Part shown: one piece after another, positions 7,437 through 16,040 of the stretch | Position numbering within the stretch: position 1 is the stretch's first letter | Layout of the letters: every line of letters begins with the position of its first letter | Assembly: GCA_021787445.1 (NCBI GenBank) | Contig: JAJYLV010000001.1 | Span: 70,968-127,781, forward strand | Direction: 5' to 3' | Length of the DNA: 56,814 bases | From: Chloroflexota bacterium | GTDB lineage: Bacteria; Chloroflexota; Limnocylindria; P2-11E | Translations under genes and position numbers: made by a program | Notes under the pieces: model-generated | Database searches by the model: none | Seen by the model: the letters and a program-made list of their open reading frames with translations, nothing else | Told to the model about the DNA's origin: nothing

Positions 7437-8213
7437 GTGGATGCGCCTAAGGGGTGGCGGGGGGCGCAGCCCCTTGCGAAGAAGGAAGGCGGCTCCGCCG
7501 CCAAGTACTCGCGCGTCCTGCTGAAGCTGAGCGGCGAGGCGCTGCTCGGCGACCGCAAGTTCGGGATCTCGCCGCAGTACACGCGCTACCTCGCGGACGA
7601 GGTGCGCGGGCTCCACGAGCGCGGCATCCAGGTGGCGATCGTGGTGGGCGGCGGCAACTTCCTCCGCGGCGCCGCGGCCGCGGAGCAGGGCATCGAGGAG
7701 GCGACGGCCCACTATATGGGCATGCTCGCCATGGTCATCAACGCCCTCGCGCTGCAGTCCGCGCTCGAGACGATCGGTATCCCGGCGCGCGTCCAGTCCG
7801 CCCTCGAGGTCCGCGCCGTCGCCGAGCCGTACATCCGGCGGCGGGCGATACGCCACCTCGAGAAGGGGCGCGTCGTCATCTTCGCCGCGGGCACGGGGAA
7901 CCCGTTCTTCACGAGCGACACGGCGGCCGCTCTCCGCGCCGCGGAGATCGACGCCGGGGTGATCCTCATGGCCAAGAACGACGTCGACGGCGTGTACGAC
8001 GCGGACCCGAAGATCGTCCCCACCGCGAAGAAGTACACCGACCTCACGCACCACGAGGTCATCGAAAGGCGGCTCGCCGTGATGGACACGACCGCGGCGG
8101 CGCTCGCGAGCGAAAGGGCCATGGACATCATCGTCTTCGACATCGGCGAGAAGGGCGCGATGCTGCGGGCCGCGCTCGGCGAGCCGGTGGGAACACTCGT
8201 GCACTCGGGGTGA
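7437..8213 (+). CDS. pyrH: UMP kinase
   Basis: A 258-residue cytosolic kinase making UDP from UMP, of the amino-acid-kinase fold. Landmarks are RVLLKLSGEAL, VVGGGNFLRG, TAAALRAAEI and AKNDVDGVYDADP. Residues 1-22 are a non-conserved extension before YSRVLLK. It is encoded by a palindrome-rich stretch with AAGGGG/CCCCTT, GGGGC/GCCCC and GGCGG/CCGCC pairs at 7449-7505. GTG 7437 is the only start codon available in frame; it has no Shine-Dalgarno site, consistent with a leaderless message or coupling to tsf. Confidence 0.95.
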   Translation: MDAPKGWRGAQPLAKKEGGSAAKYSRVLLKLSGEALLGDRKFGISPQYTRYLADEVRGLHERGIQVAIVVGGGNFLRGAAAAEQGIEEATAHYMGMLAMVINALALQSALETIGIPARVQSALEVRAVAEPYIRRRAIRHLEKGRVVIFAAGTGNPFFTSDTAAALRAAEIDAGVILMAKNDVDGVYDADPKIVPTAKKYTDLTHHEVIERRLAVMDTTAAALASERAMDIIVFDIGEKGAMLRAALGEPVGTLVHSG

Positions 8214-8218
8214 GAGAG

Positions 8219-8779
8219 ATGCCGCTCGAGGAGATCATCGCCCAGACCGAGACGCGCATGAAGAGGGCCATCGAAGCGCTGCGCCACGAGCTGACGACCG
8301 TACGCACCGGCCGCGCCGCGCCCTCGCTCATCGAAGGCCTCGAGGTCGAGGCCTACGGCGCCGCGACGCCGCTCATCCAGCTCGCATCGATCACCGCGCC
8401 CGAGCCGCGTCTGATCGTCGTTCAGCCGTGGGACCGCAGCCTCATCCGTCCCATCGAGAAGGCGATCCAGGCCAGCGACCTCGGGATCACGCCGAGCAAC
8501 GACGGCACGGTCATCCGCCTGCCGATCCCCACGCTCACGGAGGAGCGGCGGCGTGACCTCGTGAAGCTCGTGCACAAGAAGCTCGAGGAGGGCCGCGTCG
8601 AGATCCGCACGCTCCGCCGCCACTCGCACGAGGAGATGCGCAAGAAGGAAGAAGGGGCGGGGGTCTCCGCCGACGAGCTGAAGCGTCTGGATCAGCAGCT
8701 CCAGAAGCTCACCGACCGCTACATCCTCGCGGTGGACGAGATCGGGGAGGCCAAGGAGAAGGAGATCGTCTCGGTCTGA
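8219..8779 (+). CDS. frr: Ribosome recycling factor
   Basis: A 186-residue protein that, with EF-G, splits post-termination ribosomes. The two ends form the three-helix bundle; landmarks are LRTVRTGRA-like ELTTVRTGRAAPSLIEG (about residues 25-41), VQPWD and IRLPIPTLTEERRRDLVK. Length matches the family (about 185). ATG 8219 lies five bases after the pyrH stop, with GAGAG acting as a weak binding site. Its place after pyrH is the conserved bacterial order. Confidence 0.97.
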   Translation: MPLEEIIAQTETRMKRAIEALRHELTTVRTGRAAPSLIEGLEVEAYGAATPLIQLASITAPEPRLIVVQPWDRSLIRPIEKAIQASDLGITPSNDGTVIRLPIPTLTEERRRDLVKLVHKKLEEGRVEIRTLRRHSHEEMRKKEEGAGVSADELKRLDQQLQKLTDRYILAVDEIGEAKEKEIVSV

Positions 8780-8781
8780 GC

Positions 8782-9474
8782 ATGGCCGGAGCGGACGCCG
8801 TCCCTCTCCACATCGCGATCGTGATGGATGGCAACCGTCGCTGGGCGCGCGAACGTCACCTCCCCGCGATAGCGGGACATCGCGCGGGCGTGGAGACGAT
8901 CCGGCGGACCCTCCGGCATGCGCGCGAGCGCGGCGTCCGCTATCTCACGCTCTACTCGTTCTCGACCGAGAACTGGCGGCGCGAGCCGGCGGAGGTCGAG
9001 GGGCTCATGCGGCTCCTCGAGGAGACGATCCTCCGCGAGACCGACACTCTCGTCCGCGACGGCGTCCGCCTCCGCGTCATCGGACGTGTCGGCGAGCTGT
9101 CGGAGCGGCTCCAGGGGGCGATCGCCCGGGCCGTGCGCGCGACGGAGGGCGGCCGCGACACGATGACGATCGCCTTCAACTACGGCGGCAGGGCCGAGAT
9201 CGTCGACGCCGTCCGCGCGATCGTACGCGGAGGCGTCGCCGCCGACGCGATCGACGAGGCGACGATCGCGGCGCATCTTTACGCCCCCGACATCCCGGAC
9301 CCCGACCTCTTCATCCGGACCGGAGGCGAGCTCCGGGCCTCGAACTTCTTGCTGTGGCAGGTCGCCTACGCCGAGATGTGGGCGACGCCCGTGCTGTGGC
9401 CCGAGTTCTCCGTGAAGGACCTCGACGAGGCGATCGCCGCGTTCGGATCGCGAGAGCGCCGCTTCGGCCGTTGA
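8782..9474 (+). CDS. uppS: Isoprenyl transferase (undecaprenyl diphosphate synthase)
   Basis: A 230-residue cis-prenyltransferase extending farnesyl diphosphate to the C55 carrier lipid of peptidoglycan synthesis. It shows IAIVMDGNRRWA with the catalytic Asp (residues about 12-23), AGHRAG, the YSFSTENWRR block and the C-terminal RTGGELRASNFLLWQVAYAE block with the diphosphate-binding arginines. ATG 8782 is two bases after the frr stop, so translation is likely coupled. The stop overlaps the TTG start of cdsA. Confidence 0.96.
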   Translation: MAGADAVPLHIAIVMDGNRRWARERHLPAIAGHRAGVETIRRTLRHARERGVRYLTLYSFSTENWRREPAEVEGLMRLLEETILRETDTLVRDGVRLRVIGRVGELSERLQGAIARAVRATEGGRDTMTIAFNYGGRAEIVDAVRAIVRGGVAADAIDEATIAAHLYAPDIPDPDLFIRTGGELRASNFLLWQVAYAEMWATPVLWPEFSVKDLDEAIAAFGSRERRFGR

Positions 9475-10136
9475 ACGACATCCGGCGACGCACCGTGACG
9501 GCGATCCTCTATGCGGCGGCCGTGCTCGCGGCCGTGCGCGGACCGAAGGAGCTCTTCATCCTCCTGCTCGCCGCGATGGGCGTGGCCGCGAGCGTCGAGC
9601 TGAAGCGCCTGGCCGGACGCGCGGGCGCGGCGGCGCTCCTCGAGCTCGTCGTCGTCGCAGCGGGTCTCCTCTCGCTCCTGTACCTGCGCTATGCCGACGC
9701 GCCCCGCCCGATCGGCTGCGGGATCGACTGCATGTGGGGGCCCGTCCTCATGACCATCGTCGCGGTGTGGGCGGGCGACGTCGTCGCCTATCTCGTCGGC
9801 TCGTCGGTCGGACGCCGGAAGATCGTCCCGCGCATCAGCCCCGGCAAGACGTGGGAGGGAACGATCGCCGGCGTCGTCGCCGCGGGGATCGTCGTCATCC
9901 TGTGGAGCCGGCCGGAGCTCGGACCGCCCGGATGGACGATGCTCATCGCGGTCCTCATCGGCGTCGTCGCGTTCGCCGGGGACATCCTCGAGAGCTGGGT
10001 CAAGCGCCGCGCGGGGGTGAAGGATTCGGGGACCCTGTTCCCGGGGCACGGTGGGATGCTCGATCGCATCGATTCGCTCGTCGCGGCGTCGACGCTCGTC
10101 GCGCTCGTCGTCGTGGCCGTCCGGAGGATGGGATGA
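9471..10136 (+). CDS. cdsA: Phosphatidate cytidylyltransferase
   Basis: A 221-residue integral membrane enzyme making CDP-diacylglycerol from phosphatidate and CTP. It has about six hydrophobic segments and the C-terminal signature VKRRAGVKDSGTLFPGHGG followed by MLDRIDS, the CDP-alcohol-synthase consensus. The likely start is TTG 9471, overlapping the uppS TGA (TTGA), giving MNDIRRRTVTAILYAAAV; the next candidate, GTG 9495, would cut the N terminus. It is somewhat shorter than the E. coli enzyme because N-terminal membrane spans are missing, as in many Gram-positive-type CdsA proteins. Confidence 0.93.
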   Translation: MNDIRRRTVTAILYAAAVLAAVRGPKELFILLLAAMGVAASVELKRLAGRAGAAALLELVVVAAGLLSLLYLRYADAPRPIGCGIDCMWGPVLMTIVAVWAGDVVAYLVGSSVGRRKIVPRISPGKTWEGTIAGVVAAGIVVILWSRPELGPPGWTMLIAVLIGVVAFAGDILESWVKRRAGVKDSGTLFPGHGGMLDRIDSLVAASTLVALVVVAVRRMG

Positions 10137-10143
10137 TGGGTCG

Positions 10144-11193
10144 ATGAGCACGACGCGCCTCGCGATCCTCGGCGTGACCGGGTCGATCGGACGGCAGGCC
10201 CTGGACGTCGTCGCGGCGCACCCCGACCGCCTCCGCGTGACGCGATCGGGACACCGCGGCGACGACCTCGTCGCGCTCGCCACCGCCGACGACGTCGACC
10301 TCGTGCTCGTCGCGACGCCGGGGGTCGCCGGGCTGGAGGCGACGGTCGCGGCGCTCGAGGCGGGGAAGCGGGTCGCGCTCGCGAACAAGGAGGTCCTCGT
10401 CGTCGGCGGCCACCTCGTCCGGCGGATCACGGGCGGCGCGGGCGACCTCCTGCGGCCGGTCGACAGCGAGCACTGCGCGATCTGGCAGTGCCTCGCCGGT
10501 GTGCAGAGCCGGGACGTCGCGCGGGTGACGCTCACCGCCTCGGGCGGCGCCTTCCGCGACCTGCCCGCGAGCGAGCTCGCCGGAGTGACGCCCGAGCGCG
10601 CCCTCCGCCACCCGACGTGGCGGATGGGCCCGAAGGTGACGATCGATTCGGCGACACTCGTCAACAAAGCGTACGAGGTGATCGAGACGCACTGGCTGTA
10701 CGGCGTCGACTACGACCGCATCGACGTGGTCCTCCATCCCGAGAGCGTCGTCCACGCCCTCGTCGAGCTCGTCGACGGCGCGGTCATCGCGCAGCTCGCC
10801 GAGCCCGACATGCGGCTGCCGATCCAGTACGCGCTCCTCTGGGAGCACACTCCCTCGCGCGCGCCGCGGCTCGACCTGTCGCGCGCGCGCGGACTGACGT
10901 TCCGAGGCGCCCCCGACGCCGAGCGCTATCCCTGCTTCGACCTCGTGCTGCGCGCCGCACGGAGCGGCGATGCAGGCGCCCTCATCGGCGTCTCCGCCGC
11001 GGACGAGATCGCCGTCGAGCGCTTCCTCAGCGGGGAGATCGGCTTCACGGACATCGCCGGGACGCTCCGTGCCGGGATCGCCGCCGCCGAGAGCGTGCCG
11101 CTGTCGAGAGATCCGTCGCTCGAGGAGATCCGCGCCGCGGATCGCGCCGTACGCGCCGCCCTCGCCGGCGAGGCGACGGCGGCGAGGGCCTGA
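10144..11193 (+). CDS. dxr: 1-deoxy-D-xylulose 5-phosphate reductoisomerase, compact form
   Basis: Converts DXP to 2-C-methyl-D-erythritol 4-phosphate with NADPH, the committed MEP-pathway step; ispG is also in the window. The 349 residues keep GVTGSIGRQALDVV, ALANKEVLVVGG, the metal-binding VDSEH, TASGGAFRD, HPTWRMGPKVTIDSATLVNKAYEVIE and HPESVVH. The NADPH-binding domain is unusually short: between RLRV and the DLVLVATPG strand there are about 20 residues where typical Dxr has 55-60, so roughly 35-40 residues are missing in frame, and the usual AAG(K/R)N loop reads RSGHRGD. ATG 10144 follows cdsA by seven bases. The stop overlaps rseP (TGATG). Confidence 0.93.
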   Translation: MSTTRLAILGVTGSIGRQALDVVAAHPDRLRVTRSGHRGDDLVALATADDVDLVLVATPGVAGLEATVAALEAGKRVALANKEVLVVGGHLVRRITGGAGDLLRPVDSEHCAIWQCLAGVQSRDVARVTLTASGGAFRDLPASELAGVTPERALRHPTWRMGPKVTIDSATLVNKAYEVIETHWLYGVDYDRIDVVLHPESVVHALVELVDGAVIAQLAEPDMRLPIQYALLWEHTPSRAPRLDLSRARGLTFRGAPDAERYPCFDLVLRAARSGDAGALIGVSAADEIAVERFLSGEIGFTDIAGTLRAGIAAAESVPLSRDPSLEEIRAADRAVRAALAGEATAARA

Positions 11194-12278
11194 TGCTTCA
11201 GATCTTCACCGACGCGCGCACGCTGATCCTCTTCATCCTCACCTTCACCGTGATCGTCGCCGTGCACGAGTTCGGGCACTTCCTCACGGCGCGCCTCCTC
11301 GGGATGCGGGTCCTCGAGTTCGCGTTCGGGTTCCCGCCGCGCGTCGCGTCGATCGTGCGCGGCGGCGTCCAGTACAGCATCAACGCCATCCCCGTCGGCG
11401 GCTTCGTGCGCATCCTCGGGCAGGACGACTTCGCGATCAAGCAGCAGGGCGAGGGCGATCCGGACTCGTTCACCGCGAAGCCCTGGTGGGCGCAGGCCGT
11501 CGTCCTCGTCGCCGGGGTGGTCATGAACTTCATCCTCGCGCTCGTCGTCCTCACGGCGGCATTCGCTCTCGGGAGCGCGGCGCCGACCGGGCAGGTGCGG
11601 GTCATCGACGTCAAGGCGGATTCGCCCGCATACGCCGCCGGGATCCGGTCCGGTGACATCGTGCAGAGCGTGGACGGACGGCCGGTGAAGAGCTCGCAGG
11701 ACCTCGTCGCCTACACCCAGAGCCACCGCGGCGACACGATCACGCTCCGGATCCTCCGGAACGGAAGGCCGATGCCGCCGGTCACGGCCGTGCCACGGGC
11801 GGAGCCCCCCGCGGGCGAGGGGCCGCTCGGGATCGTCCTCGAGGACGTGACGGCGCCGACCACGGGCGGCCTGCCGCAGGCCGCGGCCAACGCGTGGGGT
11901 CTGACGAGCGACATCGTCACGCAGATCGCGCAGCTGCCCGGGCAGCTCATCTCGGGGCAGAACGCCGGCGGCGCCGGCGCTCCGCAGATCGGCGGGCCGA
12001 TCGAGATCTACCGCGTGACGGCGCAGGTGAGCCAGTTCGGCGTGGCCGCGGTCCTCCGCCTCATCGGCGTGCTCTCCATCAACCTCGCCATCCTCAACAT
12101 CATCCCGTTCCCGGCGCTCGACGGCGGACGTCTCCTGTTCGTGCTCATCGGCGGGATCTTCCGCCGGCGGTTGTCGCCCCAGGTCGAGGCGGGGATCCAT
12201 GCCGTCGGGATGGTGCTGCTCCTCGCGCTGCTCGTGGCCGTCAGCATCTCGGATCTCCGGAGGGCCTTCGGGGGCTAG
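11193..12278 (+). CDS. rseP: Site-2 intramembrane metalloprotease RseP family
   Basis: A 361-residue membrane zinc protease that cleaves transmembrane substrates such as anti-sigma factors or signal-peptide remnants. The first helix holds the zinc motif HEFGH (residues 25-29). A PDZ domain follows around residues 125-200 (DSPAYAAGIRSGDIVQSVDGRPV). The second active-site helix carries NIIPFPALDGGR with the third metal ligand Asp. About four membrane spans are visible. ATG 11193 overlaps the dxr stop by one base. The gene ends convergently with a glycosyltransferase gene, sharing four bases. Its target anti-sigma factor is not in the window. Confidence 0.93.
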   Translation: MLQIFTDARTLILFILTFTVIVAVHEFGHFLTARLLGMRVLEFAFGFPPRVASIVRGGVQYSINAIPVGGFVRILGQDDFAIKQQGEGDPDSFTAKPWWAQAVVLVAGVVMNFILALVVLTAAFALGSAAPTGQVRVIDVKADSPAYAAGIRSGDIVQSVDGRPVKSSQDLVAYTQSHRGDTITLRILRNGRPMPPVTAVPRAEPPAGEGPLGIVLEDVTAPTTGGLPQAAANAWGLTSDIVTQIAQLPGQLISGQNAGGAGAPQIGGPIEIYRVTAQVSQFGVAAVLRLIGVLSINLAILNIIPFPALDGGRLLFVLIGGIFRRRLSPQVEAGIHAVGMVLLLALLVAVSISDLRRAFGG

Positions 12279-13348
12279 GCCCCCCGCGCGAGCCGCGCGT
12301 ACAGCCGCTCATGCGCATCGAGCATGCGTGCGATGGTCCACCGCTCCGCGTTGCGCCGGCACGCGGCGCGGTCGATCCCGCCGATGCGCCGGATCGCCGC
12401 CACGAAGGCATCCTCGTCGTCGGTCTCGACGAGGAAGCCGGTGCGGCCGTCAGCGACGAGCTCGACGAGCCCGCCGCGCGCGAACGTGACGACGGGCGTC
12501 CCCGCCGCCTGCGCCTCGACCGCGACGAGGCCGAAGGGCTCGTCCCACCGCACCGGGAGCAGGAGCGCGGCCGACACGCCCATGAGGCGGTAGAGGTCCG
12601 GACGCGCGAGCGCGCCGGCGTAGCGCGCGTCGCCCGCTAGGAGCGGCTCGACCGCGGAGACGAAGTGTGCGCGGTCGTACACCGGTCCCGCGAGCACGAT
12701 CTCGCGCCCGGCACGGCGGGCGGCGCGGATCGCGGTCGCCGGCCCCTTCTCCGGCGAGATGCGTCCGGCGAAGAGGAGGTCGGGTCCGCCGGTCGCGGAG
12801 TAGGGGATCGCGCCGACGTCCACGCCGTTCGGAAGGACGAGGTCGGTCCGCACGCCCGCGGCGGTCCACTCCCGCGCGTTCGCCCACGAGACGGCCGCGA
12901 GCACCGCACCGGCGCGGACGGCCGCCGCCGCGGCGGTGACGACGCCCGGGTCGAGGGGCGCGAGGTGGAGCGTGTGGATCACCGGCCGCAGCGGACGCAG
13001 CGCGTCGAAGGCGGGAGCGTCGTACGCGTGCGCGTGGACCACGTCCCACCCGCCGCGATGCTCGGCGAGCCAGCGCGCGATGAGGGCGAAGGCGAGGCGT
13101 TGGGCGGCGTCGTCGCTGCGCTCCGCGGCCCGTCCGAGGACCGCGGGGACGAAGCGCGCCGGATCGAGCCCGAGGTCGATCGTCTCGACGCCGCGCACGC
13201 GCGAGCCGCTCGCGGCGAGGAGCGTGACGCGGTGGCCGCGCGACGCGAGGCCGGCCGCGAGGTCCGCGAGCAGCGCCTGCGCGCCGCCCGGCGGTATCCG
13301 CTCGTCGTCGATCGGCGAGACGAGCGGCGCGACGAGCGCGATCCGCAT
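12275..13348 (-). CDS. Glycosyltransferase, GT4 family
   Basis: A 357-residue GT-B fold enzyme that probably transfers a sugar from a nucleotide donor to a lipid or polysaccharide acceptor. The N-terminal domain begins MRIALVAPLVSP with the Gly-rich PPGGAQ loop. The C-terminal domain holds VLPNGVDVGAIPY, FAGRISPEKGPATAIRAAR and the EPFGLVAVEAQAAGTPV block, whose EX7E pair binds the donor. The alternative GT4-like product glycogen/trehalose cannot be excluded; the acceptor is unknown. It is a single minus-strand gene, convergent with rseP and not in an obvious polysaccharide cluster. Confidence 0.85.
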   Translation of the reverse strand: MRIALVAPLVSPIDDERIPPGGAQALLADLAAGLASRGHRVTLLAASGSRVRGVETIDLGLDPARFVPAVLGRAAERSDDAAQRLAFALIARWLAEHRGGWDVVHAHAYDAPAFDALRPLRPVIHTLHLAPLDPGVVTAAAAAVRAGAVLAAVSWANAREWTAAGVRTDLVLPNGVDVGAIPYSATGGPDLLFAGRISPEKGPATAIRAARRAGREIVLAGPVYDRAHFVSAVEPLLAGDARYAGALARPDLYRLMGVSAALLLPVRWDEPFGLVAVEAQAAGTPVVTFARGGLVELVADGRTGFLVETDDEDAFVAAIRRIGGIDRAACRRNAERWTIARMLDAHERLYARLARGA

Positions 13349-13414
13349 AAGGGTCTGACCGGCTCCCGCGCGCTTATCGCTCGAGCGCGCTCCGCTTGAC
13401 GCGCTCGAACGGCC

Positions 13415-13867
13415 TCACGGCGTCGGCTTGACCACCATGAGGAACACGATGATGAGCACGAGGATCGTGACGCCGACGCCGAACTGCGTCGAGCGCGCGT
13501 CCGCCGCACGGTACGCGGGATCCGTCGGGCCGACGGAGTCGAGGAGGGTGCGCTGCCGGCGCACGACGCGCGAGTAGAAGACGGCGCCGACGATCGCGAC
13601 GAGGACCCACAGCGAGATCGATGTCGAGATCCAGAAGAGCGTGATGGGTAAGCCTCGGACGAAGACCATGGCGAGCCCCGTGACGAACAGCAGGCCGTAG
13701 CCGGCGTTGGCGACGCGGTCGAGGCGTCGGATCCCGTCGAGGGTGAAGCGGATCTTCGCCGGATCGCTCCCCGCGAGCCCGCGCCAGACGCCGTACGAGA
13801 GCGTGTAGCCGAACGCGAGGATGGCGAGGAGAACGTGCGCGAGCTTGAGGAGGACGTAGCCGCTCAT
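13415..13867 (-). CDS. DUF2269-like integral membrane protein
   Basis: A 150-residue protein with four predicted membrane helices: YVLLKLAHVLLAILAFG, VANAGYGLLFVTGLAMVFV, LFWISTSISLWVLVAIVGAVFY and VGVTILVLIIVFLMVV. The pattern and the early KLAHVLLAILAFG segment fit the DUF2269 family, whose function is unknown. ATG 13867 gives MSGYVLLKLAHV; translation upstream of it in the same frame is antisense noise over ispG. It is divergent from ispG, with 60 bases between starts that probably hold both promoters. Confidence 0.75.
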   Translation of the reverse strand: MSGYVLLKLAHVLLAILAFGYTLSYGVWRGLAGSDPAKIRFTLDGIRRLDRVANAGYGLLFVTGLAMVFVRGLPITLFWISTSISLWVLVAIVGAVFYSRVVRRQRTLLDSVGPTDPAYRAADARSTQFGVGVTILVLIIVFLMVVKPTP

Positions 13868-13927
13868 AGGTCGAGAGTGTGATCCGCGAGCAGGCTGCCT
13901 GCCGGAAGCGAGGGGTACGCTAGGAAC

Positions 13928-15133
13928 GTGGATGCGGCTCCGCTGACGGTCGACCTCACGCCTCCCTCCGAGCGCCCCGGACCGACGCCGCGGCGGCCGA
14001 GCAAGCGCGTGTACATCGGCGGGACGTCGATCGGCGGCGACTCCCCGATCCGCGTGCAGTCGATGTGCACGACGCTCACGCACGACGTCGAGGCGACGAT
14101 CCGCCAGATCGAGCGCCTCCACGACGCGGGCTGCGAGATCGCGCGCGTCGCCGTGCCCGACAAGCGCGCCGCGGAGGCGCTGCCGGAGATCGTTCGCCGC
14201 AGCATCCTCCCGGTCGTGGCCGACATCCACTTCGACTGGCGCCTCGCGATGGCGGCGCTCGACGCGGGCGTGCACAAGCTCCGTCTCAACCCCGGCAACA
14301 TCCACAACAAGGACGGCGTGCGCGAGGTCGTGAAGAAGGCCAAGGAGCGGGGGACGCCGATCCGGATCGGCGTGAACCACGGCTCGATCGGAGACCGCAA
14401 GCCGGACGACACGCGCGACGAGGCGCAGCGCATGGTCGACCTCGCCATGAGCGAGATCGGCATCCTCCGCTCTCTCGACTTCGACGACATCGTCGTGAGC
14501 GTCAAGGCGTTCGACGTGCCGACGATGATCGCGGCCTACCGGCGCCTGGCGAAGCTCGTCCCGTACCCGCTCCACCTCGGCGTGACCGAGGCCGGCACGC
14601 TCCTCGCGGGATCGATCCGCTCGACGGCGGGGATGAGCGTCCTCCTCTACGAGGGGATCGGCGACACCATCCGCGTGTCGCTCTCCGAGGATCCCGTGAT
14701 GGAGGTGAAGGCCGGCTTCGACATCCTCAAGTCGCTCGGCCTGCGCGACCAGGGGCTCACGCTCGTCGCCTGCCCATCGTGCGGGCGCGCGGACATCGAC
14801 CTCATCCCGCTCGCGAAGGTGGCCGAAGAGCGCCTCAAGGCACTGCCGCACCCGATGAAGGTGGCGGTCATGGGCTGCGAGGTGAACGGTCCCGGCGAGG
14901 CGAAGGATGCCGACGTCGGCATCGCCGGCGGGGTTGGAAAGGGCGCCATCTTCCGCAAGGGCAAGGTCGTGGGCACCTACCCCGAGAGCCAGCTGATGGA
15001 CGCCCTCCTGGCCGAGATCGACAAGATCCTCGTGGAGAACGGCCTGGAGCCGTATTCGGACAAGGCGCCCAAGCTGAGCCACGAGGGCCAGCTCACGCCA
15101 GGCCGCTCCGTCCCCGCGGGCCGGCGAAGCTAG
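13928..15133 (+). CDS. ispG: 4-hydroxy-3-methylbut-2-en-1-yl diphosphate synthase
   Basis: A 401-residue 4Fe-4S enzyme converting MEcPP to HMBPP near the end of the MEP pathway. A TIM-barrel domain carries the signature GGDSPIRVQSMCTT and VADIHFDWRLA. The C-terminal cluster domain has CPSCGR and, 30 residues on, MGCEVNGPGEAKDADVGIAGG, giving the three cysteines and the Glu ligand. GTG 13928 is preceded by TAGGAA. Residues 1-25 are a poorly conserved proline-rich extension. Together with dxr it shows that isoprenoids come from the MEP route. Confidence 0.96.
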   Translation: MDAAPLTVDLTPPSERPGPTPRRPSKRVYIGGTSIGGDSPIRVQSMCTTLTHDVEATIRQIERLHDAGCEIARVAVPDKRAAEALPEIVRRSILPVVADIHFDWRLAMAALDAGVHKLRLNPGNIHNKDGVREVVKKAKERGTPIRIGVNHGSIGDRKPDDTRDEAQRMVDLAMSEIGILRSLDFDDIVVSVKAFDVPTMIAAYRRLAKLVPYPLHLGVTEAGTLLAGSIRSTAGMSVLLYEGIGDTIRVSLSEDPVMEVKAGFDILKSLGLRDQGLTLVACPSCGRADIDLIPLAKVAEERLKALPHPMKVAVMGCEVNGPGEAKDADVGIAGGVGKGAIFRKGKVVGTYPESQLMDALLAEIDKILVENGLEPYSDKAPKLSHEGQLTPGRSVPAGRRS

Positions 15134-15210
15134 GAGGCGCGCCAAGAGGCGCCTGGAAGAGCGCGCGCGCGACGCTGCGCGGCCGAGACCCGATCGGCAC
15201 GCGCCGGCGT

Positions 15211-15216
15211 TAGGCT
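15211..15216 (+). promoter_or_regulatory. Candidate -10 element for a leaderless transcript of the pentapeptide-repeat gene
   Basis: TAGGCT ends 10 bases before the GTG start at 15227, and no Shine-Dalgarno sequence lies between. A start site about three bases upstream of GTG is plausible. The -35 region shows no consensus. Confidence 0.3.
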
Positions 15217-15226
15217 GTCGCCGCTC

Positions 15227-15967
15227 GTGGCTATCGTCGAGGCGGCCGGGCTCCCCGGCCTCGTGCTCCTACAGCGCGCCCGCGTCGCGGACGTCGACTT
15301 CGGCCGCGCGTCGTTCGACCGGCTCGCGCCGACCGGCTGCACCTTCGTCTCGTGCGATTTCCGCACGGCGACGATCGACAAGAAGCTCCTTCCGCTCTTC
15401 CGCGCGAAGGAGCGCAACGTCTTCCGCGACTGCCGCTTCGACGGCGTCGACCTCCGCGGCGTCGACCCGCGCGCCTCGCGCTTCGAGGGCTGCGTCTTCG
15501 ACCGCGCGGACATGAGCGGCTGGAACGCCACGACGGCCGAGTTCGTCGATTGCCGTTTCGGGGGCCGGACGGCGCACATCCGCTTCTACGGGCGGCCGTG
15601 GGGGCCCGGCGCGTCGGAGCTCGACCCGAAGCGCACGCTCAACGACTTCCACGGCAACGACTTCAGCGCCGCCGAGCTCGTCGACGTGACGTTCGTCATG
15701 GGGATCGACATCGCGAAGCAGCGCTGGCCCGAGTCACCGGAGTACGTGCGCCTCGACCGCATCCACCAGCGCCTCACCCGCGGTCGCGCGGAGATCCTGC
15801 GCTGGAAGGACCTCGAGCGACGCAGCGAGGCGCTCCAGATGCTCCAGTCGCTGTCCTTCCTCTACATGCAGCAGAACGACGTCGTGTCTCGCCGCGTCGA
15901 GCCGGCCTCGCCGACGGCGCCCGACATCCAAGAGGTCGTGTGGGGGACCCTCGCCCGGGTCCTCTAG
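15227..15967 (+). CDS. Pentapeptide-repeat protein
   Basis: A 246-residue protein. Residues about 20-110 carry A(D/N)LXX-like units: VDFGRASFDRL, CTFVSCDFRTATI, NVFRDCRFDGVDLRG, SRFEGCVFDRADMSG and AEFVDCRF, with F or L at the centre of each five. This predicts a right-handed quadrilateral beta helix, a fold known from gyrase-protecting Qnr/MfpA proteins but widespread among proteins of unknown role. A second short repeat run, NDFHGNDFSAAELVDVTF, follows, then a mostly helical C-terminal part. I cannot assign a target. GTG 15227 is the only suitable start. It sits alone between ispG and proS. Confidence 0.8.
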   Translation: MAIVEAAGLPGLVLLQRARVADVDFGRASFDRLAPTGCTFVSCDFRTATIDKKLLPLFRAKERNVFRDCRFDGVDLRGVDPRASRFEGCVFDRADMSGWNATTAEFVDCRFGGRTAHIRFYGRPWGPGASELDPKRTLNDFHGNDFSAAELVDVTFVMGIDIAKQRWPESPEYVRLDRIHQRLTRGRAEILRWKDLERRSEALQMLQSLSFLYMQQNDVVSRRVEPASPTAPDIQEVVWGTLARVL

Positions 15968-16018
15968 ACTGACCGCGATGTCCACGCCCCGAGGGTCACT
16001 GCGCCGATCCCCGCGCTA

Positions 16019-16040
16019 GCCGACGCCTTCCGGCGTCGGC
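16019..16040. terminator. Small stable hairpin upstream of proS
   Basis: GCCGACGCC (16019-16027) and GGCGTCGGC (16032-16040) are perfect complements around a TTCC loop. It lies 52 bases after the pentapeptide-repeat gene and 39 bases before proS. It could terminate the upstream transcript or act in the proS leader. The region is too short for a T-box. Confidence 0.5.

Noticed and set aside
13868-15145. N-terminal extension of the DUF2269 frame across ispG
   Set aside because: The frame stays open by chance on the antisense of ispG. Only the last 150 residues form membrane helices and have a sensible ATG.
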